Assembly: GCF_001182895.1 (NCBI RefSeq)
Contig: NZ_LFQR01000007.1
Span: 49,839 to 113,838 of the forward strand
Source: Frateuria defendens
GTDB lineage: Bacteria > Pseudomonadota > Gammaproteobacteria > Xanthomonadales > Rhodanobacteraceae
Length of the DNA: 64,000 nucleotides
Direction: 5' to 3'
The position numbers were made by a program, and so were the translations under genes. Under the pieces are notes generated by a model. That model ran no database searches. It worked only from the letters and a program-made list of their open reading frames with translations, and had not been told where the DNA came from. Positions 49,760-57,861 of the stretch are shown in pieces. Each line of letters begins with the position of its first letter. The stretch's first letter is position 1.

Positions 49760-50317
49760 ATGAAGCACTTTGTGCAAGCTGCCCTGGTCGGTGCGGTTGC
49801 GCTGGCGCTGGTTCCGGTGGCCCAGGCCTCCGACGGCACCATCACGATCACGGGCAATGTGGTGGGCACCACCTGCACCATTACCGGCAACGACCTCGGC
49901 GGCAACGTCAAAGTGGCGCTGTCTCCGGTCAGTGCCACCCAGCTCAAGAGCGCCGGCGTCACCGCTGGCGATACGCCCTTCACGGTCACCCTCACCAACT
50001 GCAAGGCGGGCAGCGGCAGCTCCGCCGATACCGCCAAGGGCGCCGTGAAGATGTATTTCGAGGCAGGCCCCAACGTCGACATGGCTACCGGCCGACTGAA
50101 CGTCACCGGCACCAACCACGCCAGTAACGTGCAGCTGCAGCTCCTGAATGCCGACGGCACGGTGGTCAAGATCGGCGACGCCAGCACGATCAACAGCGTG
50201 CAGCTCAATAGCGAAGGCGGGGCCAGCCTGACCCATGTCGTGCGCTATTACGCCACGGGGGCGGTATCGGCGGGTGCGGCCGACTCGTCGCTGACCTACA
50301 GCGTGGTGTACCAGTAA
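49760..50317 (+). CDS. Type 1-like fimbrial major subunit
   Basis: 185 aa. A signal peptide (MKHFVQAALVGAVALAL, cleaved near 'AQASDG') is followed by a pilin with the canonical Cys pair: 'NVVGTTCTITGN' and 'TLTNCKAG'. The C-terminal beta-zipper 'SSLTYSVVYQ' with penultimate Tyr is the donor-strand signature recognised by the chaperone. First gene of a chaperone-usher set (49760-53969). The ATG is preceded by CGGGAAT. GGAA-N2-TTCC sites and a terminator lie upstream. Confidence 0.92.
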   Translation: MKHFVQAALVGAVALALVPVAQASDGTITITGNVVGTTCTITGNDLGGNVKVALSPVSATQLKSAGVTAGDTPFTVTLTNCKAGSGSSADTAKGAVKMYFEAGPNVDMATGRLNVTGTNHASNVQLQLLNADGTVVKIGDASTINSVQLNSEGGASLTHVVRYYATGAVSAGAADSSLTYSVVYQ

Positions 50318-50385
50318 ACGGGCGCTTGCCGGCAGAAAGGGGGCGTGCCGTGCGGACGCCTCCTTGTCGGTCGGCGGACACGACC

Positions 50386-51105
50386 ATGAAGAAGATTATC
50401 CGCTTTCTGTGCTTCGGAGCCCTGGCGCTGGCGGCCACCAGCCATGCCTCCGTGGTGATCGATGGCACGCGCGTGATCTATCCCGCTCAGCAGAAGGAAG
50501 TCGACGTACGGCTGCACAACACCGCGAAGGAGCCGGTGGTGGTCCAGGCCTGGCTGGACGACGGCAACCCCCGGAAACCGCCGGACGCGATCCACGTGCC
50601 GTTCGTGCTGATGCCGCCGATGGCGCGGCTCGACGGCGGGCGCAGCCAGGTGCTGCGCCTGGTGTACACCGGCGAGCCGCTGCCCGGCGACAAGGAGTCG
50701 GTGTTCTGGCTCAACGTGCTGGAGATCCCCCCCAAGTCCAAGCCCGCGCCGGGCACCAACACGCTGCAGTTCGCCTTTCGCACGCGCATCAAGCTGTTCT
50801 TCCGGCCGGACGAGCTGCCGGGCACGCCCGCCGAGGCCATGGAGCACTTGAGCTGGCAATGGCTGCCCGATGGCGGGCATTACGTGCTCGAAGCCAGGAA
50901 CGCCAGCGTGTACCACGTCTCCCTGGGCGGGGTGGAGCTGCTGCTGGGGGACAAGGTGATGAACGTCGGCGACGGCATGCTGGCGCCGGGCGGCAGCCTG
51001 CGCTTCACGCTGCAGGAGCTGCACCGGCCGCCGCCGCAATCGAGCGTCCACTACGTCGCCATCGACGACTACGGCGCGCATCGCGAGTTCGACAAGACCT
51101 TGTAG
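50386..51105 (+). CDS. Periplasmic fimbrial chaperone (PapD/FimC family)
   Basis: 239 aa. Signal peptide MKKIIRFLCFGALALAATSHA; two Ig-like domains. 'GTRVIYPAQQKEVDVRLHN' contains the Arg of the subunit anchor, 'VPFVLMPPMARLDGGRSQVL' and 'ESVFWLNVLEIPPK' are the chaperone signature, and 'RTRIKLFFRPDEL' holds the partner Lys. It folds pilus subunits in the periplasm and hands them to the usher. Its stop codon lies at the first base of a 133-bp tandem duplication. Confidence 0.95.
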   Translation: MKKIIRFLCFGALALAATSHASVVIDGTRVIYPAQQKEVDVRLHNTAKEPVVVQAWLDDGNPRKPPDAIHVPFVLMPPMARLDGGRSQVLRLVYTGEPLPGDKESVFWLNVLEIPPKSKPAPGTNTLQFAFRTRIKLFFRPDELPGTPAEAMEHLSWQWLPDGGHYVLEARNASVYHVSLGGVELLLGDKVMNVGDGMLAPGGSLRFTLQELHRPPPQSSVHYVAIDDYGAHREFDKTL

Positions 51106-51368
51106 GCGGTGCGCCGCGCGCCCACGGCAGGGATGCCTTTCTCAACTTCCAGCTTCGCCAATGAGGGCCGACATGTTCGCGGCGACATCCGGCCTCCCAG
51201 GGGGCGGGCGGGACGGACTCAACCCCAAAAAACTTTAGGCGGTGCGCCGCGCGCCCACGGCAGGGATGCCTTTCTCAACTTCCAGCTTCGCCAATGAGGG
51301 CCGACATGTTCGCGGCGACATCCGGCCTCCCAGGGGGCGGGCGGGACGGACTCAACCCCAAAAAACTT
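51103..51368. repeat. 133-bp perfect tandem duplication over the usher start
   Basis: Copy 1 is 51103-51235 and copy 2 is 51236-51368. Each carries a TAG at its left edge (the first is the chaperone stop), a region resembling a ribosome-binding site, an ATG and 25 codons of usher leader. Only copy 2 runs on into the usher. The unit is not a multiple of three, so each extra copy adds a short decoy frame rather than lengthening the protein. Confidence 0.95.
51161..51238 (+). pseudogene. Decoy usher leader peptide in repeat copy 1
   Basis: The ATG of copy 1 reads MRADMFAATSGLPGGG and ends at TAG after 25 codons, because the join to copy 2 brings in the duplicated stop. It is identical to the first 25 residues of the usher. 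If translated it could affect initiation at the real usher start downstream. Confidence 0.5.
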
Positions 51369-53969
51369 CATGTCTGGATGATGTGCGCGCTGGCCGGCGT
51401 GTCGCCGCTGTCCGGTCACGCCTCGGACCATTCGGAGACTTCGACCGACCCGGACGCGCAGGACGGGCAGGCCGGGGTCGAGTTCGATCCCGTCTTCCTG
51501 CCCGGCGGCGCGGGCTCGGCCGACCTGGCGCGCTTCAATGCCGGCAGCCGCGTGACGCCGGGTACCTACGAGGCAGGCATCTACGTCAACGGGCTGCTGT
51601 CCGGCCATGAAACGCTGCGCTTCGATCTGCCGCCGCACGGCGGCGACGCGGTGCCTTGCCTCGGCGGCGAGCTGCTGTCGCGGCTCGGCATCGCCCTGCC
51701 GGACAAGACGCCGGACGAAAAGGCGTGCGTGGATCTGTCCGCGCGAGTGCGCGCGGCCACGGTACGTTTCGATCCGGGCGAACAGCGCCTGGACATCGGC
51801 GTGCCGCAGGCGTTCATGCGCCGGCATGCGCGGGGCTACGTGGACCCCGCGCGCTGGGATCGGGGCATCACCGCCGGCGTGCTGAGCTACAACCTCAACC
51901 TCTCGCGACAACGGAGCCGCGGCCGCGACAGCACGCAGGGCTATCTCGGGCTCACCGGCGGCGTCAACCTGGGCGGCTGGCAGTTCCGCCACCAGTCCTC
52001 GCTGCAATGGCGGGAGGGCGGCCGCGGCGGCGTGGCGTGGCAGAACCTGCGCAACTACGCCCAGCACGACCTGACCGCGCTGCGCGCGCAGCTGCTGCTG
52101 GGCGACTTCACCACTACCGGCGAGCTGTTCGACTCGGTGGCGCTGCGCGGCGTGCAGGTCGCCAGCGACAGCCGCATGCTGCCCGATTCGCAGCAGGGCT
52201 ACGCCCCGGTGGTGCAGGGCATCGCCGCCTCCAACGCCACGGTGATGATCCGGCAGAACGGCTACGCGATCTACGAAACCACCGTGGCCGCGGGGCCGTT
52301 CCGCATCGATGACCTCTACCCCTCCGGCTACGGCGGCGACCTGGAAGTCACCGTGCGCGAAGCGAACGGCCGCGAGCAGAAATTCACCGTGCCCTATGCC
52401 GCGGTGACCCGCATGCTGCGCCCCGGCATCACGCGCTACGGCGTCGCCGCCGGCCAGTTCCGCAGCGCGCACGGCAGGCACGGGCATCCGCCGGTGGTGC
52501 AGGCCACCTGGCAGCGCGGCCTGTCCAACCGCGTCACCGCGTACGGCGGCATCTCGCTGTCCAACGGCTATCGGGCCGTGCAGCTCGGCTCCGCCCTCAA
52601 CACCCGGCTGGGCGCGTTCGGCCTGGACGCGACGCACGCGCGCACCTGGCTGCCGGCGCGTTCGGCCAACGACGCCGGCGCGCCGTCTTCCGCGGCCCGG
52701 CCGAGCCGTCGCACCATGCAGGGCCAGAGCCTGCGCCTGACCTACAGCAAGGCCATCACCGCCACCGGCACCCATGTCTCGGTGGCCGCCTACCGGTATT
52801 CCACCGACGGCCATCTGGGCCTGGCCGATGCGATATGGGCCCGGGCGCACGGCTACGCGGACCCATGGCGCCAGCGCAGCGCCGCCCAGCTCACCGTGAG
52901 CCAGCCGGTGGGGCCCGGCGCGCTGTACCTCACCGCCTCGGCCCAGAACTACTGGGGCCGCCACGGCGTGGACAGCCAGTACCAGTTCGGCTACACCGGC
53001 GCGACCCGCTGGTTCAACTATGCCATCTCCGCCTCGCGCTCGCGCGACGGCTACGGGCGCATGGACAGCCGCGCCTTCGTCTCGCTGTCCATTCCCCTCG
53101 GCAACGGCACGCTCAATGTCGGCAGCGGCATCGGGCGCCGCGGCGGCGATGCCCAGCTCGCCTACAACCGCCCCGTGGGCGATGCGTTCGCCTACGGCGT
53201 GTCGTTGACGCGCGACGCCGCCGGCTCCACCGCGTGGAATACCAGCGGCACCTACCGCAGCCCGTTCGCCGTCATGAACGGCTCGGCGTCGGCCGGCGGC
53301 GGCTATCGCCAGTTCGCCTTCGGCGCGAGCGGCGCGCTGGTCGCGCATGCCGGCGGGCTCACCTTCGGGCAAGGGCTGGGCGACACCATCGTCCTGGTGA
53401 AGGCGCTCGACGCGGCCGGCGCCAGCGTCGCCACATCGCCCGGCGTGAAGGTGGACGGCCGCGGCTACGCCATCGTGCCGTACGTGGCGCCCTATCGCCG
53501 CAACGACATCGAGCTCAATCCACAGGGCCTCTCGACCGACGTGGATCTGCTCGAAGCCAGCCGCGAAGTCGTGCCGCGCAACGGCGCCGTGGTGGTGGCC
53601 GCCTTCACCACCCGCAAGGGGCGCGTGGCGGTGATCGACCTCAAGCCGGCGGCAGGCGTCACGATCCCTTTCGGCTCGGACATCCTCAACAGCCAGGGGC
53701 AGCCGGTGGGCGTGGTGTCCCAGGGCGGGCGCGCCCTCGTGCGCGGCATCGCCGACGAAGGACGCCTGACCGTGCTGCTCGAGGGAGGACGGACCTGCAG
53801 CTTCCACTATCGCCTGCCGCCGCAGGCCAAGACGAAGCGGGCAGGGGCTCGCGACTACGCCTACCTGCAAGTCGCGTGCGACGCCGGGACCCGCCATGGC
53901 GAGGCATCCGTCACGCAGGCGGCGGCCTTGCCGCCGGCCAGCGCCGTTGCGGCGGAGAAGGCGCAATGA
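51294..53969 (+). CDS. Fimbrial outer-membrane usher (PapC/FimD family)
   Basis: 891 aa. After the leader ('LHVWMMCALAGVSPLSGHAS') comes the N-terminal usher domain ('VEFDPVFLPGGAGSADLARF'), the 24-strand barrel with a plug domain ('MLPDSQQGYAPVVQGIAASN', 'VRQNGY'-like 'MIRQNGYAIYETTVAAGPF', 'SGYGGDLEVTVREANG'), and C-terminal domains ('PFGSDILNSQGQPVGVVSQG', with a terminal Cys pair). It threads subunits through the outer membrane. The ATG at 51294 lies in the second repeat copy; a later ATG pair near 'WMMCALAG' would give a shorter signal peptide and is a real alternative. Confidence 0.94.
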   Translation: MRADMFAATSGLPGGGRDGLNPKKLHVWMMCALAGVSPLSGHASDHSETSTDPDAQDGQAGVEFDPVFLPGGAGSADLARFNAGSRVTPGTYEAGIYVNGLLSGHETLRFDLPPHGGDAVPCLGGELLSRLGIALPDKTPDEKACVDLSARVRAATVRFDPGEQRLDIGVPQAFMRRHARGYVDPARWDRGITAGVLSYNLNLSRQRSRGRDSTQGYLGLTGGVNLGGWQFRHQSSLQWREGGRGGVAWQNLRNYAQHDLTALRAQLLLGDFTTTGELFDSVALRGVQVASDSRMLPDSQQGYAPVVQGIAASNATVMIRQNGYAIYETTVAAGPFRIDDLYPSGYGGDLEVTVREANGREQKFTVPYAAVTRMLRPGITRYGVAAGQFRSAHGRHGHPPVVQATWQRGLSNRVTAYGGISLSNGYRAVQLGSALNTRLGAFGLDATHARTWLPARSANDAGAPSSAARPSRRTMQGQSLRLTYSKAITATGTHVSVAAYRYSTDGHLGLADAIWARAHGYADPWRQRSAAQLTVSQPVGPGALYLTASAQNYWGRHGVDSQYQFGYTGATRWFNYAISASRSRDGYGRMDSRAFVSLSIPLGNGTLNVGSGIGRRGGDAQLAYNRPVGDAFAYGVSLTRDAAGSTAWNTSGTYRSPFAVMNGSASAGGGYRQFAFGASGALVAHAGGLTFGQGLGDTIVLVKALDAAGASVATSPGVKVDGRGYAIVPYVAPYRRNDIELNPQGLSTDVDLLEASREVVPRNGAVVVAAFTTRKGRVAVIDLKPAAGVTIPFGSDILNSQGQPVGVVSQGGRALVRGIADEGRLTVLLEGGRTCSFHYRLPPQAKTKRAGARDYAYLQVACDAGTRHGEASVTQAAALPPASAVAAEKAQ

Positions 53970-54223
53970 ACAGGCCCGCCTTGGCCTTCGTGGCATCCCG
54001 TGTCCGGCGCATTCCGACAACACACAAGCCGCGCGCCGCATCCCTCCACCAGCGCCTGCGATTCGCCGCAAGGAACCGGCATGTCGCGTCCCGGCAAAAA
54101 AACCGATCCGGTGCCGCCTGCCGGGCATGCCGGGCGAACGCCTGTTCACTGCGCGACCTCACGGTGACGCCTGGCACCTGGCCATGCGCCGCTACATCGT
54201 CTTCCACGACGCCAACCCGCTAG
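53966..54223 (+). CDS. Doubtful ORF overlapping the usher stop; possible remnant of the next fimbrial gene
   Basis: The ATG overlaps the usher stop (ATGA), as expected for another operon gene, and opens with 'MNRPALAFVAS', but the following residues are Arg-rich with many Cys and no pilin features. A fimbrial adhesin normally sits here. It may be the decayed start of such a gene, or chance. The region 53970-54259 has nothing else of note. Confidence 0.25.
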   Translation: MNRPALAFVASRVRRIPTTHKPRAASLHQRLRFAARNRHVASRQKNRSGAACRACRANACSLRDLTVTPGTWPCAATSSSTTPTR

Positions 54224-54259
54224 ACCCTTGTCCGCCATCCTCTTTCAAACGGAGCCATC

Positions 54260-54772
54260 ATGAACAAACAAAGCCTAACGACGCAGCGCAAGGCGCCGCT
54301 GCACACGCGCAGCAATTTCTCCGACGAGACGGTCGTGACCCTGAGTTGCGAACTCAACGCCTTGCTGGCGGACATCTTCGCGCTCTACCTGAAGACCAAG
54401 AACTTCCACTGGCATATGTCCGGCCCGCACTTCCGCGACTTCCACCTGCTGCTGGACGAGCAGGGGGCGGAGATCATCGGCATGGTCGATGCGATCGCCG
54501 AGCGCGTGCGCAAGCTGGGCGGCACCACCCTGCGCTCGGTGGGCCACGCCTCGCTGCTGCAGCGCCTCTCGGACAACGACGCCGATTTCGTCACGCCCTC
54601 GGACATGCTGGCCGAACTGCGCGAGGACAACCTGCGCCTCGCGGCCTACATGCAGGAGACGCACGCCCTGTGCGACGAGAGCGGCGACGTGGCGAGCGCG
54701 AGCCTGCTGGAGCACTGGATCGACCGGGCCGAGCGGCGCATCTGGTTCCTGTTCGAGGCGACCCGGCGCTAG
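54260..54772 (+). CDS. dps: Dps-family DNA-starvation/ferritin-like protein
   Basis: 170 aa. Forms 12-mers that store iron and shield DNA from oxidants. The ferroxidase ligands are in 'TKNFHWHMSGPHFRDFHLLL' (His, His, Asp) and 'DEQGAEIIGMVDAIAERVRK' (Glu). The basic N-terminal tail 'KQSLTTQRKAPLHTR' could bind DNA. ACGGAGCC lies before the ATG. It sits between the fimbrial operon and a frameshifted adhesin without sharing a visible operon. Confidence 0.93.
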   Translation: MNKQSLTTQRKAPLHTRSNFSDETVVTLSCELNALLADIFALYLKTKNFHWHMSGPHFRDFHLLLDEQGAEIIGMVDAIAERVRKLGGTTLRSVGHASLLQRLSDNDADFVTPSDMLAELREDNLRLAAYMQETHALCDESGDVASASLLEHWIDRAERRIWFLFEATRR

Positions 54773-54897
54773 GGAGGAGGGAGGCGGTACACGGGGCAAG
54801 GTTCCCACCAGCCTTGCCCGCCCCGTCCGGCCGGTTCCTATGGACACCCGCAGCACACTGCTGCGGGGCTGCGCAGCGAAGATGAAGGAGGAATCCC

Positions 54898-55679
54898 ATG
54901 GGTTCAGAACACAATGGAAAGGATCTCGGAAAGAACGCCATCCACCGCATCGAAAGGCGAGGGCCATCGCGGTGGATGGCCGCCATGGGCATGGCGCTGG
55001 CCTTGCCGATGGGTGCGAGCGCGCAATCGTTTCGGCAAGGCGAAGCCGAAGGCGCCGCAAGGTACGACAGCGCCGCGCGCGAGACGGTGCGCCCTGGTGC
55101 CCCCTCCGCGTCCGGGTCCGCGATCTCGAGCCGCATAGCCAATGGCGCCGCCGCCACCGATGCGGCGAACGTGAGCCAGCTCACGGTGCTGCATGACCAC
55201 CTGCAAGACCAGATCGCCGGCATCGGCTCCCTGGCGGCGGCGTCCGGCACGGCCATCGGCCAGGGCGCAGCGGTGACGGGTGCGGCAAGCAACGCCGTGC
55301 GCTCGGGCAGGGCACGGTGGCCGACCGTGCCGACGCGGCCAACGTCGCCCAAATGCGAGGCGGCATGGAGCAGGCGTTGGGGCAGGCCAATCGCTACACC
55401 GACCAGCGCACCGAGCAGCTGTGGACCCGCGTCGACCAGTTCCGCCGCGAAGCCAACCAGGGCATCGCATCGGCCGCCGCCCTGGCCGGCAACATGCCCT
55501 CCGTGCCGGGCAAGGTGGCGGTGAGCGCCGGCGTGGCGACCTATCGCGGCCAGGGCGCGGTGGCCGTGAGCGTGTCGCGCTGGTCCGGGGACGGCCGGAT
55601 CAATCTCAACGCGGGCGTGTCTTCCAGCGGCAGCGCGCCGGTGATCCGTTTCGGCGTCGGCCTGATCCTGGGCGACTGA
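54898..55679 (+). pseudogene. YadA-like trimeric autotransporter adhesin with a single-base frameshift
   Basis: The start has AAGGAGGAA upstream and a long signal region ('RIERRGPSRWMAAMGMALAL'). The head/stalk part includes 'IANGAAATDAANVSQLTVL' and 'GTAIGQGAAVTGAASNAV'. Then the frame should continue 'ALGQGTVADRADAANVAQM', which is found one base out of phase; a lost G at about 55299 (GTG-CGC for GTG-GCG) accounts for it. The out-of-phase part ends in a typical YadA membrane anchor ('NMPSVPGKVAVSAGVATYRG', 'PVIRFGVGLILGD'). Restored length would be about 260 aa, a short member. Confidence 0.82.
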
Positions 55680-55775
55680 ACCTGGCGTCAACGGGCCCGA
55701 AGACGAGATATTTCTCGTTGGAGCCCCCGCACAGGGCCAGGACAATGAGCGCCTACTGATCGAGCAGGAATGGTC

Positions 55776-56552
55776 ATGTACATGGGTCGTAACCAGGCGT
55801 TGAGCGACGTAATGAACGCCGGCGTGCTTGAAGCGCATTTCCAGCCCAAGTTCACCTGGTCGGGACACATCGTCGGAGCGGAGGCCTTGGCTCGCTGGAA
55901 GCATCCGAGCCAAGGCATGCTGGCGCCCAGGGATTTTCTGCCCCGCTGCGAGCAGGCCGGCGCAAGCTGCGAACTCGCCTGCCAGATGGCCTGGCAGGCG
56001 ATGAAGTTCGCCGCCGAATGGAGGGCACTGACCGGCTGCGAGCGCTCCGTCGCCATCAATGTCCATCCGGGCACCCTCCTGGAACCGGTTTTTACGTACA
56101 ACCTGGAGGCGGCCGTGGACACCTACGCGCTCCGCCCTCGCGACGTCATCGTCGAGATCATCGAGGAAGCCTTCGAGGATGTTACCCATCAATTCGACAG
56201 GGCGTTGTGCGGCCTGAAAAGGCAGGGGTTTCGGCTGTCGATCGACGATTTCGGCACGGGCGCCGCCGGTCTACGGCGTCTTGCCTCGATGCCCGCCGAT
56301 GAAGTCAAGCTGGCGGGCTGCCTGGTCAACGGCGTCAGCCGGGTCGAACGCAAAGCCACCATCCTGGAAAGCGTTGTCATGCTGGCCGAGCGGTTGAAAA
56401 TCACCGTCGTGCTCGAAGGCGTGGAACACGTCGACGATCTTCAATGGCTCGGGCGATACCAGTTGCCGCATATCCAATTGCAGGGCTTCAGCCTGGGAAG
56501 GCCCATGTCTTCGGAATGCCTGAAGCAATGGAGCATCGCAAGCGCGCTGTAA
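55776..56552 (+). CDS. EAL-domain cyclic-di-GMP phosphodiesterase
   Basis: 258 aa, stand-alone EAL with no GGDEF or sensor. EAL is at 36-38 in 'HIVGAEALARWKHP'; the metal and water ligands appear kept: Asn in 'VAINVHPGTL', Glu in 'VIVEIIEEAF', Asp-Asp in 'LSIDDFGTG', Lys in 'DEVKLAG', Glu in 'LEGVEHV', Gln in 'QLQGFSLGRPM'. So it is probably active, lowering c-di-GMP. The ATG at 55776 is preferred (AGGA six bases upstream) over 55770. A dyad ACGAGATATTTCTCGT lies at about 55700. It stands among adhesin genes, which c-di-GMP often controls. Confidence 0.9.
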   Translation: MYMGRNQALSDVMNAGVLEAHFQPKFTWSGHIVGAEALARWKHPSQGMLAPRDFLPRCEQAGASCELACQMAWQAMKFAAEWRALTGCERSVAINVHPGTLLEPVFTYNLEAAVDTYALRPRDVIVEIIEEAFEDVTHQFDRALCGLKRQGFRLSIDDFGTGAAGLRRLASMPADEVKLAGCLVNGVSRVERKATILESVVMLAERLKITVVLEGVEHVDDLQWLGRYQLPHIQLQGFSLGRPMSSECLKQWSIASAL

Positions 56553-56862
56553 CGGGCCAGGCCGTCCAGATGAGTTCTGGGCGTGGATGAAAATCGAGAA
56601 TTTTCCAGTTCTCTCATTCAGGGGCAATCCCTAGGCTTGGGTCGCCAGGTCCAGGCGTTTCCGGTTTTATCCGTCATGGCCCAGCCATTCCCCGATCCAT
56701 AACGGCGGCACCGGTTGCGATGCCATGGATTGCCGGCAGGCAAATGCAGTCCATGGCTGGAATTACCGGCGCGAATCCGCCGCCGAAGCTGTCGATGCCC
56801 CCCTCGATCGCGAGCCGATGGGTCAGTTTGGTGCCAGCCACGCCTGGCAAAGGATGCCCAAA
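56553..56862. other. Spacer with a GAGAATTTTCCAG element
   Basis: At 56596-56608 the sequence GAGAATTTTCCAG matches the right half and centre of the three palindromes upstream of fimA (49507-49646), with a weaker left half. It lies about 250 bp before the amidase start. No gene is supported here. Confidence 0.4.
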
Positions 56863-57801
56863 ATGGTAGTGACTGATGGATTCAAGAAACGCCTGTTCCG
56901 CCGGCCACGCATCGCATTAATCGCAACAGTCTTGCCCCTTGCGGCCACTGCCGCCGTCGCCGCAGAAGGGCAGGTGAAGCCTTTCCCGTCCTACTGCATT
57001 GACAGCAGCATACAATCCCAGAACCAGGACTCGCGCGTACGCACCCTGGTGTTCCACTACACGGCCGAGGACCTGCCGTCCTCGCTCGTTCACCTGACCG
57101 AGGCGAAGTATCAAACCAGCGCCCACTACCTGATACCCCAGCAGCCGGCCGCAGGGCACGTGTACAGCCTGGTGCCGGAGCGTGAGCGCGCGTGGCATGC
57201 CGGGGTCAGCCAGTGGCAGGGCGTGAACAATCTCAACTTCAGCTCCGTCGGTATCGAGATCGTCAATCTGGGATTTCCTCCCGAGGACGAGAACGTGCCG
57301 CTCATGGAGCGACATTGGTATCCGTACGACGAGCAACAGATCGCCGTGATGGGGCGCCTGGCGAGGTCCATCATCGACCGCTACCAGATCAAGCCGCATC
57401 GCGTGATCGGGCACTCGGACATCAGTTTCGGCAGGAAAACCGACCCCGGCCCGCTGTTCCCCTGGGAGTATCTCTACAGCCGCTACGGTATCGGCGCGTG
57501 GCCCGACGCGGACGCGGTCGCGTATTTCAAGCGGACGCAACCCTATGACAACAACGTCGCGGACTTGCAGGGCAAGCTCAATCGCTACGGCTATGGCGTC
57601 CCCTTGAGCGGCGCCCTCGACAAGGCGACCGAGGAGGCCGTGGCCGCCTTCCAGATGCACTTTCGCGCCACCCGCTACGACGGCGTGCCCGACGTAGAAA
57701 CCGTCGCGATCCTGGATGCGCTGTTGCAGAAATACTTTACTCGCGAGCTTCCCGAAACCCCGCCCACCTCGTTGTCGGTCATGCAATCCAATTGTCCCTG
57801 A
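56863..57801 (+). CDS. N-acetylmuramoyl-L-alanine amidase (AmiD/Amidase_2) with peptidoglycan-binding domain
   Basis: 312 aa. Start ATG at 56863 has AAAGGA nine bases upstream; longer frames exist. After a signal peptide ('IALIATVLPLAATAAVAAEG') the zinc amidase has His in 'TLVFHYTAEDL', 'SAHYLIPQQ', and 'RVIGHSDISFGRKTDPGPLF' (His and Asp). The C-terminal PG-binding domain is 'LQGKLNRYGYGVPLSGALDK'. It cleaves the amide bond between MurNAc and L-Ala in wall peptides or anhydro-muropeptides. It precedes the tip-adhesin-like gene by 60 bp. Confidence 0.92.
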   Translation: MVVTDGFKKRLFRRPRIALIATVLPLAATAAVAAEGQVKPFPSYCIDSSIQSQNQDSRVRTLVFHYTAEDLPSSLVHLTEAKYQTSAHYLIPQQPAAGHVYSLVPERERAWHAGVSQWQGVNNLNFSSVGIEIVNLGFPPEDENVPLMERHWYPYDEQQIAVMGRLARSIIDRYQIKPHRVIGHSDISFGRKTDPGPLFPWEYLYSRYGIGAWPDADAVAYFKRTQPYDNNVADLQGKLNRYGYGVPLSGALDKATEEAVAAFQMHFRATRYDGVPDVETVAILDALLQKYFTRELPETPPTSLSVMQSNCP

Positions 57802-57861
57802 TCGCGCGAGTGCGAGTCGCAGCCATGCCAGCGGACGCGCGTCGGAAGAAAGAAAACAGCG

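Noticed and set aside
51109..51297. Separate 62-aa ORF across the first repeat copy
   Set aside because: It exists only because the tandem duplication opens this frame; it has no ribosome-binding site of its own and no protein character.
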